From Pseudomonas sp. RIT-PI-q (lineage in GTDB: Bacteria > Pseudomonadota > Gammaproteobacteria > Pseudomonadales > Pseudomonadaceae), in the NCBI RefSeq assembly GCF_001297125.1, contig NZ_LHPC01000051.1, forward strand, positions 150,910-214,909: a stretch of DNA of 64,000 bases. The letters are read 5' to 3'. Of the stretch, positions 1-8,500 are shown one piece after another (within the stretch, counting starts at the first letter, position 1; each line of letters begins with the position of its first letter). Under the pieces are notes generated by a model. The model was given only the letters and a program-made list of their open reading frames with translations. It was not told the origin of the DNA and searched no databases. The position numbers and the translations under genes were made by a program.

Positions 1-206
1 AACCCCGGCACGATGTATTCCATATAGGTGAAGCCACCCATATCACCAATTTGCCGGCCAATCAGATTACCGAAGATCACGAAGTACAGAACCATGGTGA
101 TCGCCGGCGGCAGCAACGTCTGCGGCCAGATCCGCGTGAAGCGTCTGACCTCACGGTAAACGATGGTATTGAGGGCAACTAAGTTGGGTTGCAGCTCGGA
201 ACTCAT
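1..206 (-). CDS. ABC-2 type transporter permease, YadH-like (partial)
   Basis: The first 68 residues of an inner-membrane permease, the rest lying beyond the window edge. The N-terminus is a short cytoplasmic lead followed by an arginine-rich stretch (REVRRFTRIW) and a hydrophobic segment (LLPPAITMVLYFVIFG), the usual start of the ABC-2 permease family. Its ATG overlaps the stop of the ATPase gene at 203 by four bases (ATGA), so the two are translationally coupled and should form one exporter. The substrate cannot be read from sequence. Family assignment is inferred from the fragment and the partner gene. Confidence 0.85.
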   Translation of the reverse strand, partial: MSSELQPNLVALNTIVYREVRRFTRIWPQTLLPPAITMVLYFVIFGNLIGRQIGDMGGFTYMEYIVPG

Positions 207-1135
207 ACCGCCACCTTCGACAGATTTTTCTCCACCAGGGACACGAACAACTCCTCGAGGCGATTGGTTTTGTTACGCAGGCTCAGCACTTCGATGTTCT
301 GCTGCGCCAACTGAGTGAACAACGCGGTGATGCCCATGGACTTGTCCACCTGGACTTCCAAAGTGTGGCTGTCGAGCAGTTTGCTGGCGTAACCGAGCAA
401 CTGCGGCGCCACTTTCAGATCGTTTTTCATGTCGAGCAAGAACGTTTCCACATGCAGTTGGCCGAGCAACTGTTTCATGCTGGTGTTCTCGACGATGGTG
501 CCGTGGTCGATGATGCCGATGTTGCGGCACAACTGCTCAGCCTCCTCCAGATAGTGGGTGGTGAGGATGATGGTGATGCCTTTCCTGTTCAGCTCGGTGA
601 GGAAGGTCCACATCGAGCGACGCAGTTCGATGTCCACACCCGCCGTCGGTTCGTCGAGGATCAGCAAGCGCGGCTCGTGAACCAGCGCGCGGGCGATCAT
701 CAGGCGACGCTTCATGCCACCGGACAGTGAACGCGACGGCACATCGCGCTTGTCCCACAACCCCAATTGGGTCAGGTATTGCTCGGCGCGTTCCTTGGCG
801 ACTTTCGGCGGAATGCCGTAGTAACCGGCCTGGGTCACGACGATATCGAAAGTCTTTTCGAACTGGTTGAAGTTGAATTCCTGGGGCACCACGCCGATGG
901 AGCGTTTGAGCTGCGCAGGGTTCTTGTCCAGGTCGTTACCAAAAATATTCACCGTGCCGCTGGTCTTGTTCACCAGGGTCGAGAGAATGCCGATGGTCGT
1001 GGATTTGCCGGCGCCGTTAGGGCCGAGCAAGGCGAAAAAGTCACCTTCGGCGACGTCCAGATCGATACCACTCAGGGCCTGGAAACCGTTGCCGTAGGTT
1101 TTGGTTAGCTGCCGGATGGACAGAGCGGAACTCAT
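203..1135 (-). CDS. ABC transporter ATP-binding protein, YadG-like
   Basis: A 310-residue ATPase that would power the adjacent ABC-2 permease. Visible motifs are Walker A (GPNGAGKST near residue 38), the ABC signature (LSGGMKRR near 138), Walker B (LLILDEPTAGVD near 157) and the switch histidine (LTTHYLEEAEQL). The C-terminal ~80 residues match the extension of the YadG/CcmA-type exporters of drugs, lipids or polysaccharide. It precedes the permease with an ATGA overlap. The likely role is efflux; the cargo is unknown. Confidence 0.93.
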   Translation of the reverse strand: MSSALSIRQLTKTYGNGFQALSGIDLDVAEGDFFALLGPNGAGKSTTIGILSTLVNKTSGTVNIFGNDLDKNPAQLKRSIGVVPQEFNFNQFEKTFDIVVTQAGYYGIPPKVAKERAEQYLTQLGLWDKRDVPSRSLSGGMKRRLMIARALVHEPRLLILDEPTAGVDIELRRSMWTFLTELNRKGITIILTTHYLEEAEQLCRNIGIIDHGTIVENTSMKQLLGQLHVETFLLDMKNDLKVAPQLLGYASKLLDSHTLEVQVDKSMGITALFTQLAQQNIEVLSLRNKTNRLEELFVSLVEKNLSKVAV

Positions 1136-1267
1136 ATCGGATTACGCACCAAGAAGGGAGGAAAGGAAGAAATAAGGGCGGGCGGCGATCAGTTCAACCA
1201 CGGCGCATGAGCGCAATGGTGCTTGTCGCCGCCACACAAGTACAGTCAAGTGTGTCGATAGTGAGTA

Positions 1268-1891
1268 TTAAGTCAACGCGGTCATAACGGCTTTCTGATA
1301 CGCCGGACGCTGTTTCAAGCGGGCATACCAGGCTTCAAGATGAGGCTGCGGCGCGCGTTCGATCGGCATCTCGAACCAGGCATAAATGAAACTGCCCAGG
1401 GGGATATCGCCCATGCCGATCTCATCGCCCGACAGGTACGGTTGGGTAGCCAACGCGTGATCGGCCATCGCCAACAGGCCGTCACATTCTTTGATCGCGG
1501 CGTGGATGGCCGACCAGTCCTGCTGATCTGCCGGCGTACGCAATACACCCCAGAACACCGTGCGGAACGGGCCGGCAAAACTTGAAGTGGCCCAGTCCAT
1601 CCACTTGTCGGCGGTGGCGCGGTTTTTTGGATCTTCCGGATACCAGGCCGTGCCATTGGCATGCAGAGCCATCAGGTAACGCACAATGGCGTTGGATTCC
1701 CACAGCACGAAACCGTCGTCTTCAATCACCGGCACGCGACCATTGGGGTTCATCGCGCGGTATTCCGGTGTATCGACTACACCAAAGGCGCCGCCCGCAT
1801 CGATGGCTTCATAGGCCAGGCCCAGCTCCTCGGCAGCCCACAACGGTTTTCTGACATTCGACGAATTTTTCCGACCCCAGATCTTCAGCAT
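1268..1891 (-). CDS. Glutathione S-transferase family protein
   Basis: A 207-residue cytosolic GST. The N-terminal thioredoxin-like domain has the glutathione-binding pattern NPNGRVPVIED followed by WESNAIVRYL, with Ser in place of the usual Tyr near residue 10 (GRKNSSNVRKP), as in theta- and beta-like GSTs. The C-terminal helical domain (residues ~90-200) shows the GDIPLGSFIYAWF hydrophobic-staple region. It lies downstream of the transglutaminase-like gene on the same strand with a 43-base gap. The substrate is not predictable. Confidence 0.92.
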   Translation of the reverse strand: MLKIWGRKNSSNVRKPLWAAEELGLAYEAIDAGGAFGVVDTPEYRAMNPNGRVPVIEDDGFVLWESNAIVRYLMALHANGTAWYPEDPKNRATADKWMDWATSSFAGPFRTVFWGVLRTPADQQDWSAIHAAIKECDGLLAMADHALATQPYLSGDEIGMGDIPLGSFIYAWFEMPIERAPQPHLEAWYARLKQRPAYQKAVMTALT

Positions 1892-1934
1892 GACCGCCTC
1901 TTTATGGATGAATGCGCAGGCAGCATACGCCGGA

Positions 1935-2594
1935 TCAGGCGCGACTCAAATCGCTCTGCATGTCCCCCAGCAGTGTCGGCAGTTGCTCGCTGAACAGATG
2001 CGGATAGCACTTTTGCAGGTGCTCGAAAAAGAACGCTTCGGGCACGTCGGTGAACTGGCCGTGATCCACCACATACTCCATCAACTGCTCGCCATCGCGA
2101 TTGAAGGGATGGAAAACACTGTCGTTGATCCCGTCGAACTCCAGCGGCGCGACATTGAACAGTTCACACAAACCTTGATTGAACGCTGGCGTCGCCTTGA
2201 CCCAGCGACCGTTCAGGTACAGCTCGGTGTAGCCATGCATGGCGAACACGTCGCTCTTGAGCAATTCGAGCAGGCGCGGCGTCGACAAATGATTGCGCAC
2301 GTCCGCCAGCCCGATACGCGCGGGGATCGCGCAATGCCGGGCGCACCCGGCCAGTAGCGTGGCTTTTGGCACGCAATAACTTTCCCCGGCCGCCAGCGCA
2401 TAACTGCCGCGCAAGGTTTGCGGGTCGCGGCTGAAGGTGTAGGGGTTGTAACGCACGGCCTCGCGCACGGCGTAATAAAGATTGATCGCCTGCTCGAGTG
2501 GATCGCGACGACTGCCGCGATGTGTTTCGGCGAACTCCACCACCGACGGGTGGTCACTATCGATGAAGCGGCCGGGACTCAGGTACTCGTGCAT
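1935..2594 (-). CDS. Transglutaminase-like superfamily protein
   Basis: A 219-residue protein with a transglutaminase/protease-like core. C74 (GESYCVPKATLLAGCAR) sits where the nucleophile is expected and H120 (MHGYTELYL) where the catalytic His is expected. The third position is unusual: the family's WVxVDPT is here WVKATP, so the acid appears replaced by Thr135. The frame stays open further upstream, but the ATG at 2594 has an AGGAGA ribosome site eight bases before it, so I use that start. No signal peptide is seen. It could be an inactive or altered papain-like fold; substrate unknown. Confidence 0.82.
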   Translation of the reverse strand: MHEYLSPGRFIDSDHPSVVEFAETHRGSRRDPLEQAINLYYAVREAVRYNPYTFSRDPQTLRGSYALAAGESYCVPKATLLAGCARHCAIPARIGLADVRNHLSTPRLLELLKSDVFAMHGYTELYLNGRWVKATPAFNQGLCELFNVAPLEFDGINDSVFHPFNRDGEQLMEYVVDHGQFTDVPEAFFFEHLQKCYPHLFSEQLPTLLGDMQSDLSRA

Positions 2595-2842
2595 GAGAAT
2601 AATCTCCTGGGGAAGCCACGAGTCTATCGACACGTTCAGCACAGAGATAACGACGTTTCGGCCAAACATGGACGCTTTGTCGCCCGCCCAGCGAACGATT
2701 TCCCAGGCCTGTTGCCAACCGGGCCTACAAAACTCATCCAAGGTTTCCCACGAATTCAAACACATCGCTCTGACCACCCTGTTTTGCGGATGCCGTCTAA
2801 GCTCTGAAGGTTGGTTTGCCCTGGTTTCACGGAGGATTAAAT

Positions 2843-5290
2843 ATGCTGCTGTTGTGGATACTGGTTCTGGTTGTCGGGATTGCCTGGTTAGCTCACCGCC
2901 GTATCGCCCCGTTGCCCGCCCTGGGCATTGTTGCCCTCTATCTGGTGGCGATGGGTGCCTTCAGCCGCGCACCCGGCTGGTTGCTGCTGATTTTCTGGGT
3001 ATTGATCGCAGCCGTCGCGGCGCCTTTGTTGCTGCCCGACCTGCGCCGCAAATTCTGCAGCGCGCCGCTGTTCAACTGGTTCCAGAAAACCCTGCCGCCG
3101 ATGTCGCAAACCGAACGCGACGCCATCGACGCCGGCACGGTGTGGTGGGACGGTGAACTGTTCAGCGGCCGCCCGGACTGGAACAAGCTGCTGTCCTATC
3201 CAAAAGCGCAGTTGAGTGAAGAGGAACAGGCCTTCATCGACGGCCCGACCGACGAACTCTGCGCGATGGTCAGCGACTGGCAGATCGGGCAAGACATGGA
3301 CCTGCCGGCCGAGGCCTGGACCCACATCAAGGAAAACGGCTTCTTCGCCCTGATCATTCCCAAAGAGTTTGGCGGCAAAGGCTTCTCGGCTTATGCCCAC
3401 TCGCAAGTGGCGATGAAACTGGCGACCCGCAGTGGCGACCTCGCCTCCACCGTGATGGTCCCCAACTCCCTAGGTCCGGCCGAACTGCTGTTGCATTACG
3501 GCACCGACGAACAACGCAACCATTACCTGCCACGGCTGGCGCGCGGCGATGACATTCCATGTTTCGCGTTGACCGGGCCATTGGCCGGCTCCGACGCCGG
3601 CGCCATGCCCGACACCGGCGTCATCTGCAAAGGCGAATGGGAAGGCAAGGAAACCCTCGGCCTGCGCCTGAATTGGGAAAAGCGCTACATCACGCTGGGC
3701 CCGGTGGCCACCCTCCTCGGCCTCGCCTTCAAGGCTTACGACCCGGACCACCTGCTGGGTGACAAGGAAGACCTGGGCATCAGCCTGGCATTGATCCCGA
3801 CCGATACCGCCGGTGTTGAAATCGGCCGTCGTCACTTGCCGCTGGGCGCCGCGTTCATGAACGGCCCGAACTCCGGCAAGGACGTGTTCGTGCCGCTGGA
3901 CTTCCTCATCGGCGGCCAGGAAATGCTCGGCAAAGGCTGGATGATGCTGATGAATTGCCTGTCGGTCGGGCGCTCGATTTCGTTGCCGGCGGTCGGCACT
4001 GGCGCGGCGAAGTTCACCAGCCTGGTGACGGGCCAATATGCGCAGGTGCGTGAACAGTTCAATGTTCCGCTGTCGGCGTTTGAAGGTATTCAGGAAGCCA
4101 TGGCGCGCATCGGCGGTAACGCCTGGATGATGGACGCTGCGCGAATGTTGACCGCCAACGCGGTGGATCTGGGCGAAAAACCCTCGGTGCTGTCGGCGAT
4201 TCTCAAGTACCACCTCACCGAGCGCGGCCGCGAGTGCATCAGCCACGCCATGGACGTTCATGGCGGCAAGGCGATCATCATGGGGCCGAACAACTACCTC
4301 GGTCGCAGCTGGAATGGCGCGCCGATCTTCATCACCGTGGAAGGCGCCAACATTCTCTCGCGCAACCTGATGATCTTCGGCCAGGGCGCGATTCGCTGCC
4401 ATCCATTCGTGCTGAAAGAAATGGCCCTCGCCGGTCGCGAGGACAAGGATCAGGCGCTCACGGAATTCGATGGCCTGTTGCTCAAGCACATCGGTTTTGC
4501 CGTAAGCAACGCCGCCAGCACCCTGGTGCTGAACCTTGGTTTCGGTCACTTCGAACACGCACCAGGCGACAAGCTCAGCCAGGGTTACTTCCGTGCGCTC
4601 AACCGTCAGGCGGCGGCGTTCGCGATGCTCGCCGACCTGAGCATGATGCTGCTGGGCGGGGAACTGAAACGTCGCGAGCGTCTGTCGGCGCGACTGGGGG
4701 ATGTGCTCAGCAACCTGTACCTGGCCTCCGCCGCGCTCAAGCGTTATCACGACCTCGATTCGCCGGAGCACATGGCGCCGCTGTTTACCTGGGCCATGGA
4801 AGAAAGCCTGGGCCAGTCGGAACGGGCGCTGGATGAGCTGCTGAGCAACTTCCCGAACAAGGTGCTGGGTTGCCTGCTGCGGGTGATCGTGTTCCCGTTC
4901 GGCCGCCGCCACAAAGGGCCATCGGACAAACTCGGTGCCGAAGTCGCTGCAGTGATTGGTCGTGCCAAAGGCGATCCGACCCTCGAGGAATTGCTCGGCG
5001 GTTGCTACCGTCCGCAATCGGCTGATGATGCCGTCGGTGCTCTGCAACATGCGTGCAACCTGTTGAACGCAGCGCAGCCGTTGCAGAAAAAACTGCATGT
5101 GGCGCTCAAAAGCGGCCAGGTCAAACCCGCCGCCGGGGAACACGCCATTGATGCCGCGCTGGAAGCGGGTGTGTTGCAGCCGGTGGAAGCACAGACCCTG
5201 CGTGAGGCCGAAGCGGCGCGACGCAAGGTGATTGATGTCGATGATTTCGACAAAGAGGAGTTGGCGCTGGCGGAAGGCAAGGTCCGCTGA
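2843..5290 (+). CDS. fadE: Acyl-CoA dehydrogenase FadE
   Basis: An 815-residue acyl-CoA dehydrogenase of the long FadE type (E. coli FadE is about the same length), catalysing the first, FAD-dependent oxidation of beta-oxidation. The first ~60 residues form two hydrophobic helices that anchor it to the membrane. The dehydrogenase core runs from about residue 95 to 500, including FALTGPLAGSDAGAMPD (substrate and flavin loop) and FITVEGANILSRNLMIFGQGA. A C-terminal domain of ~300 residues is the FadE-specific DUF1974 region. GGAGG seven bases before the ATG fixes the start. A strong terminator follows at 5322. Confidence 0.95.
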   Translation: MLLLWILVLVVGIAWLAHRRIAPLPALGIVALYLVAMGAFSRAPGWLLLIFWVLIAAVAAPLLLPDLRRKFCSAPLFNWFQKTLPPMSQTERDAIDAGTVWWDGELFSGRPDWNKLLSYPKAQLSEEEQAFIDGPTDELCAMVSDWQIGQDMDLPAEAWTHIKENGFFALIIPKEFGGKGFSAYAHSQVAMKLATRSGDLASTVMVPNSLGPAELLLHYGTDEQRNHYLPRLARGDDIPCFALTGPLAGSDAGAMPDTGVICKGEWEGKETLGLRLNWEKRYITLGPVATLLGLAFKAYDPDHLLGDKEDLGISLALIPTDTAGVEIGRRHLPLGAAFMNGPNSGKDVFVPLDFLIGGQEMLGKGWMMLMNCLSVGRSISLPAVGTGAAKFTSLVTGQYAQVREQFNVPLSAFEGIQEAMARIGGNAWMMDAARMLTANAVDLGEKPSVLSAILKYHLTERGRECISHAMDVHGGKAIIMGPNNYLGRSWNGAPIFITVEGANILSRNLMIFGQGAIRCHPFVLKEMALAGREDKDQALTEFDGLLLKHIGFAVSNAASTLVLNLGFGHFEHAPGDKLSQGYFRALNRQAAAFAMLADLSMMLLGGELKRRERLSARLGDVLSNLYLASAALKRYHDLDSPEHMAPLFTWAMEESLGQSERALDELLSNFPNKVLGCLLRVIVFPFGRRHKGPSDKLGAEVAAVIGRAKGDPTLEELLGGCYRPQSADDAVGALQHACNLLNAAQPLQKKLHVALKSGQVKPAAGEHAIDAALEAGVLQPVEAQTLREAEAARRKVIDVDDFDKEELALAEGKVR

Positions 5291-5321
5291 TCCAGCAAAC
5301 CATGCTCTACCATGGGAAAAA

Positions 5322-5360
5322 GGGCGCAGGAGCTTTATACTCCTGCGCCCGTTTTGCTCT
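5322..5360 (+). terminator. Rho-independent terminator after fadE
   Basis: A perfect 11-bp stem (5322-5332 with 5340-5350, GGGCGCAGGAG) with a seven-base loop and a T-rich tail (GTTTTGCTCTT). It lies 31 bases after the fadE stop and just before the GTG of the next gene, so the small gene may be partly insulated or have its own promoter. Confidence 0.85.
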
Positions 5361-5374
5361 TGAGGACTTATCTC

Positions 5375-5782
5375 GTGTCCAATGTCGTTGCCGATCATCT
5401 TGTCTTGCTCGACCACCTGCGCAGCATCCTGGTCGCCGTAGGTGAGGCCGAACAGGTTCCCGAAGAAAGCCATGCCTTGTTCCTGGAGCGCTTCGACGAA
5501 CTGCGTGCGCTGCTGCCGGTCGATCCGATCGAAAGCCAATACCTGGGCCAGGACATCTTGTGCCAGGTGATAACCCGTTACCCGCAAATCGCCCACCTGG
5601 TCCCGCGCGACCTGCTGTGGTATTTCGCCGGTGACTGCCTGCATTACATGCCGGACGATGAAATCGACTTGTACCAGGCGCTGGAAGAACGTCGTTTCGA
5701 AGCCGAACAGAACGATGAACCGTTCGACTGGAACCAGGAAAAACAGCTGCTGGCGATGTCGAACGACGACAGCAAGCACTGA
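5375..5782 (+). CDS. Conserved pseudomonad protein of unknown function (PA2816-like)
   Basis: A 135-residue acidic cytosolic protein with no signal peptide or membrane segment. The GTG at 5375 is preceded by TGAGGA at eight bases, so I prefer it to the longer frame, which would begin inside the fadE terminator. I recognise the sequence as a small protein conserved next to fadE in Pseudomonas, but I know no function. Its C-terminus (EQNDEPFDWNQEKQLL) is strongly charged. The gene ends in its own terminator. Confidence 0.85.
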   Translation: MSNVVADHLVLLDHLRSILVAVGEAEQVPEESHALFLERFDELRALLPVDPIESQYLGQDILCQVITRYPQIAHLVPRDLLWYFAGDCLHYMPDDEIDLYQALEERRFEAEQNDEPFDWNQEKQLLAMSNDDSKH

Positions 5783-5800
5783 TCCTGATCAGCAATGCAA

Positions 5801-5836
5801 AAGGCCCGCATGGTGATTCATGCGGGCCTTTTTTTT
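5801..5836 (+). terminator. Rho-independent terminator
   Basis: A 12-bp perfect stem, AAGGCCCGCATG (5801-5812) with its complement at 5819-5830, a six-base loop and a run of T. It ends the small gene that stops at 5782. Confidence 0.9.
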
Positions 5837-5852
5837 GTGGCATTGCCGACGA

Positions 5853-5928
5853 CGCCTTCGCGGGCAAGCCTCGCTCCTACAGGGATTGCACAACACCTTG
5901 TAGGAGCGAGGCTTGCCCGCGAAGGCGC
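5853..5928. repeat. REP-type inverted repeat (GTAGGAGCGAGGCTTGCCCGCGAAG family)
   Basis: Two nearly perfect arms of about 28 bases (5853-5880 and 5901-5928) face each other across a 20-base spacer, a paired pseudomonad REP. It sits between two convergent genes. The same family recurs at 26950, 38168 and 63884. Confidence 0.92.
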
Positions 5929-5931
5929 CCG

Positions 5932-6918
5932 TCAGAGCAACCCATCACTCTCGGGCAACTCATATTCCGCCGCTACTTTTGGCTTACCCGGCTTGCTCAG
6001 GGTCGGCTCCTTTTCCAGGCACTCCACCAGATAGTCGATAAACACCCGCAGCTTCGGCGGCAGGTAACGGGTCGGTGAATGCAGCAACCATGCGCCGCCG
6101 TGATAAGAAGCGAGGAAAGTCCAGTCCGGCAGCACCTGCACGATCAACCCCTGCTCCAGCGCATACCGCGCGGTGAAATACGGCAGGCTGCCAATCCCGA
6201 TGTGCTGCAATACCGCGCCCAAGCGCACCCCGGTGTGGTTGGCGGCGTAACGTCCGCGTACACCAACCGTCACAGCCTTGGTGCCTTTCTTGAATTTCCA
6301 GCGCGCATCGCTCGGGGTTTCGCCCAGGTAGATGCAACTGTGATTGAGCAAATCGTGGGGATGGGTCGGCGTGCCGTGTTCGGCCAGGTACTGCGGCGTT
6401 GCGCAGAGCAAATGGTCGATGGTCAACAATTGCCGCCCCACCAGTCCTGCGGGTGGCCGGTCGGTGATACGAATCGCCAGGTCGACGTTGTCGTCGATCA
6501 AATCCACCTGGCGATCCTCCAGCAACAACTCCACATCCACTTTGGGATACCGCCGTAGAAACTCCGGCATGTGCGGGTGAATCACGAATCGCCCCACCGC
6601 TTTCGGCACGCTGACGCGCACCAGCCCTTCTGCTTCATGGGTGAATTGACCGCTGATTTCCATCACCGACTTGGCCGCGCTGACCATCTCCTGGCAACGC
6701 TTGAACACCTCTTCCCCACCGTCGCTCAAACGCAACTTGCGCGTAGTTCGTTGCAGCAATCGGGTGGCGAGCGCCTTTTCGAGTCGCGAAATGCTGCGAC
6801 TGACCGCCGAGGGTGAAGACCCCAACTGGCGAGCCGCCTCGGAGAAACTGCCGGTCTCGACAACCTTGACGAAAATCGCCATTTCACCCAGCAGTGGCAG
6901 TGGAAGATTTATGCTCAC
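5932..6918 (-). CDS. LysR-family transcriptional regulator
   Basis: A 328-residue LysR regulator. The N-terminal winged helix-turn-helix is clear (FVKVVETGSFSEAARQLGSSPSAVSRSISRLE, residues ~16-47), followed by the linker helix and an effector-binding periplasmic-binding-like domain. The first codon is GTG at 6918, with AAAGGA about ten bases before it. It is transcribed divergently from alaX, with 91 bases between them, the classic arrangement for a LysR protein that controls its neighbour. The C-terminal tail after ~300 is polar. The effector is unknown; control of alaX is inference. Confidence 0.92.
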   Translation of the reverse strand: MSINLPLPLLGEMAIFVKVVETGSFSEAARQLGSSPSAVSRSISRLEKALATRLLQRTTRKLRLSDGGEEVFKRCQEMVSAAKSVMEISGQFTHEAEGLVRVSVPKAVGRFVIHPHMPEFLRRYPKVDVELLLEDRQVDLIDDNVDLAIRITDRPPAGLVGRQLLTIDHLLCATPQYLAEHGTPTHPHDLLNHSCIYLGETPSDARWKFKKGTKAVTVGVRGRYAANHTGVRLGAVLQHIGIGSLPYFTARYALEQGLIVQVLPDWTFLASYHGGAWLLHSPTRYLPPKLRVFIDYLVECLEKEPTLSKPGKPKVAAEYELPESDGLL

Positions 6919-6948
6919 AGCGCAACAGTCCTTTGATGTTTGAACGGA

Positions 6949-7009
6949 TTATCACGCAATTCCATGCTTCATATAATGAAAAATAGAAATGTTAATTAGG
7001 GCATGGAAT
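6949..7009 (+). promoter_or_regulatory. Promoter and nested inverted repeats before alaX
   Basis: A perfect -10 hexamer TATAAT (6972-6977) lies 17 bases from a weak -35 TTATCA (6949-6954). A perfect 9-bp inverted repeat, ATTCCATGC at 6959-6967 and GCATGGAAT at 7001-7009, brackets the promoter core, and a second symmetric element TTCAT-ATA-ATGAA (6968-6980) covers the -10. This is a plausible operator for the divergent LysR protein. The hexamers and repeats are read directly; binding is inferred. Confidence 0.6.
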
Positions 7010-7636
7010 ATGACGCTTCGCCTCTTTTTCCATAGTGATGATCTCAAGGCTAACGTGGAAGTCCTGGATTGCACGCCCCACGAGAACGAATTCGCCGTGG
7101 TGCTGCGTGCCACGCTGTTTCACCCACAGGGCGGCGGGCAACCCTCTGACACTGGCTGGATCGGTGAAAGCCGTGTGCTGCGGGTGGTTCAGGACCCTGA
7201 CCGGATCATCCATTTCGTCGAGCACCCGGTGAAACTCGGGATGATCCAGATTCGGGTCGACGAACAACGTCGCCAGTTCAATACGCGCATGCATTCCGCC
7301 GGCCATCTGATCGGGCACTTTGTCCAGGCGATGGGCTGGATGCCGATCAAGGCGCATCACTGGCCGGGCGAAGGACGTGTGCAGTTCAAACCGGCGGAGA
7401 GTGCACAAGACGTCGATGCCCAGACCATTCAGTTCGGTATCGAGCAGTGGATCGCGCATGACCTGCCGCGCTTGACGTCGTTGCGCGAAGGCGCCCGGGA
7501 AATCGGTTTCGGTGAACTGCCCGCCTACGGCTGCGGCGGCACCCATGTACGTAGCCTGAAGGATTTGGGCACAGTCACGATCGCCGCCCTTTCGCAAAAA
7601 AAGGGAACGCTGTCAGTCCACTACAGCGTGGATTGA
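7010..7636 (+). CDS. alaX: Alanyl-tRNA editing protein AlaX
   Basis: A 208-residue freestanding editing domain homologous to that of alanyl-tRNA synthetase; family members hydrolyse Ser-tRNA(Ala) or Gly-tRNA(Ala) in trans. The zinc-binding set is intact: H95 and H99 (MHSAGHLIGHF) and C175/H179 (CGGTH). The N-terminal HPQGGGQPSDTG loop (residues ~38-49) is the editing-site glycine-rich motif. I use the ATG at 7010, since the in-frame ATG at 6989 lies just after the promoter and has no better ribosome site. It heads a likely operon with an oxygenase and an exporter. Confidence 0.9.
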   Translation: MTLRLFFHSDDLKANVEVLDCTPHENEFAVVLRATLFHPQGGGQPSDTGWIGESRVLRVVQDPDRIIHFVEHPVKLGMIQIRVDEQRRQFNTRMHSAGHLIGHFVQAMGWMPIKAHHWPGEGRVQFKPAESAQDVDAQTIQFGIEQWIAHDLPRLTSLREGAREIGFGELPAYGCGGTHVRSLKDLGTVTIAALSQKKGTLSVHYSVD

Positions 7637-7728
7637 GCATTTGGGCGGTGGCACCGCAGCCATCGCCTCACGCCGGGGGAACCTGCATTCGCCGGTTCCG
7701 TTGACTCTCTGTTAGATGGACCTAAGAC

Positions 7729-8499
7729 ATGATGCTTGACGTCGAGCGTCTCGATGAGACGTGCATAAAAAAACTGGCCAACCAAGAAGTCCTCGCCATC
7801 CGCGTCAAAGGCTTTCTGCCCCGACCACTGGCGCTGCAGATCGGCGACAAGATCCTCGCCCCTGGCTTCGAGGGGTACATCAACGCGCCGAGTATCGGTC
7901 GCATCGGCATGGCGTTTTATGAAGCGGAGAACCAGCCGCTATTGATCGAAGATTACTTCGAACGCGCCACGCGCAACATTGCGGAACTGCGCGACCGTTG
8001 TGCCCCCTACTCGTCCCCGGTCGACACCCTGCGCTGCATGCTCGACGAGACGTGGCCGGCGGGTGCACACCTGGAAAACCTCTACGGTCGCAAAATGTAT
8101 GTGGGGCTGTCCCGGGTGGTGAAACCCGGGGTGTGCTTTCTGGCCCACCACGACATTTTCGCCAAGGATGCCCCGGACAGTTTCCAGGCCCGAAGCCTGG
8201 AAGCGCAGTTCGCCTGCAACGTTTACCTGAACATGCCCACCGAAGGCGGCGCACTGCAGATATGGGACGACGACATTTCCCCGGAGCAGTTCGACGAAAT
8301 GCGTGGCGACAGTTACGGCATCGACCCGGCCTTGCTCGGTCCTCCAGCCCTGGAGATTCGTCCTGAACCGGGAGATTTCATCATGTTCAATTCGCGCCGC
8401 ATGCACTCGGTGACACCGGGCGTGGCCGATCCGCGCTTGAGCCTTTCATTCTTTGTCGGTTATCGCGGCAATGCTTCACCCCTTACCTACTGGAGTTGA
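7729..8499 (+). CDS. 2-oxoglutarate/Fe(II)-dependent oxygenase, candidate amino acid hydroxylase
   Basis: A 256-residue protein with the facial triad of Fe(II)/2-oxoglutarate oxygenases: H140-H141-D142 (LAHHDIF, giving HxD), a distal H226 (RRMHSVTPG) and R236 (DPRLSLSFF) placed to bind 2-oxoglutarate. The core is a double-stranded beta-helix from about residue 120 to 245. Retention of the Asp argues for a hydroxylase rather than a halogenase, which carries Gly or Ala there. Length and placement beside alaX and a LysE exporter suggest a free-amino-acid substrate; this is inference. It could instead act on a small peptide or other metabolite. Confidence 0.8.
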   Translation: MMLDVERLDETCIKKLANQEVLAIRVKGFLPRPLALQIGDKILAPGFEGYINAPSIGRIGMAFYEAENQPLLIEDYFERATRNIAELRDRCAPYSSPVDTLRCMLDETWPAGAHLENLYGRKMYVGLSRVVKPGVCFLAHHDIFAKDAPDSFQARSLEAQFACNVYLNMPTEGGALQIWDDDISPEQFDEMRGDSYGIDPALLGPPALEIRPEPGDFIMFNSRRMHSVTPGVADPRLSLSFFVGYRGNASPLTYWS

Positions 8500-8500
8500 G

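Noticed and set aside
3470..5779. A 769-codon open frame opposite fadE
   Set aside because: It is the high-GC antisense shadow of fadE, its residue make-up is His/Gln/Arg-rich without domains, and no ribosome site is present.
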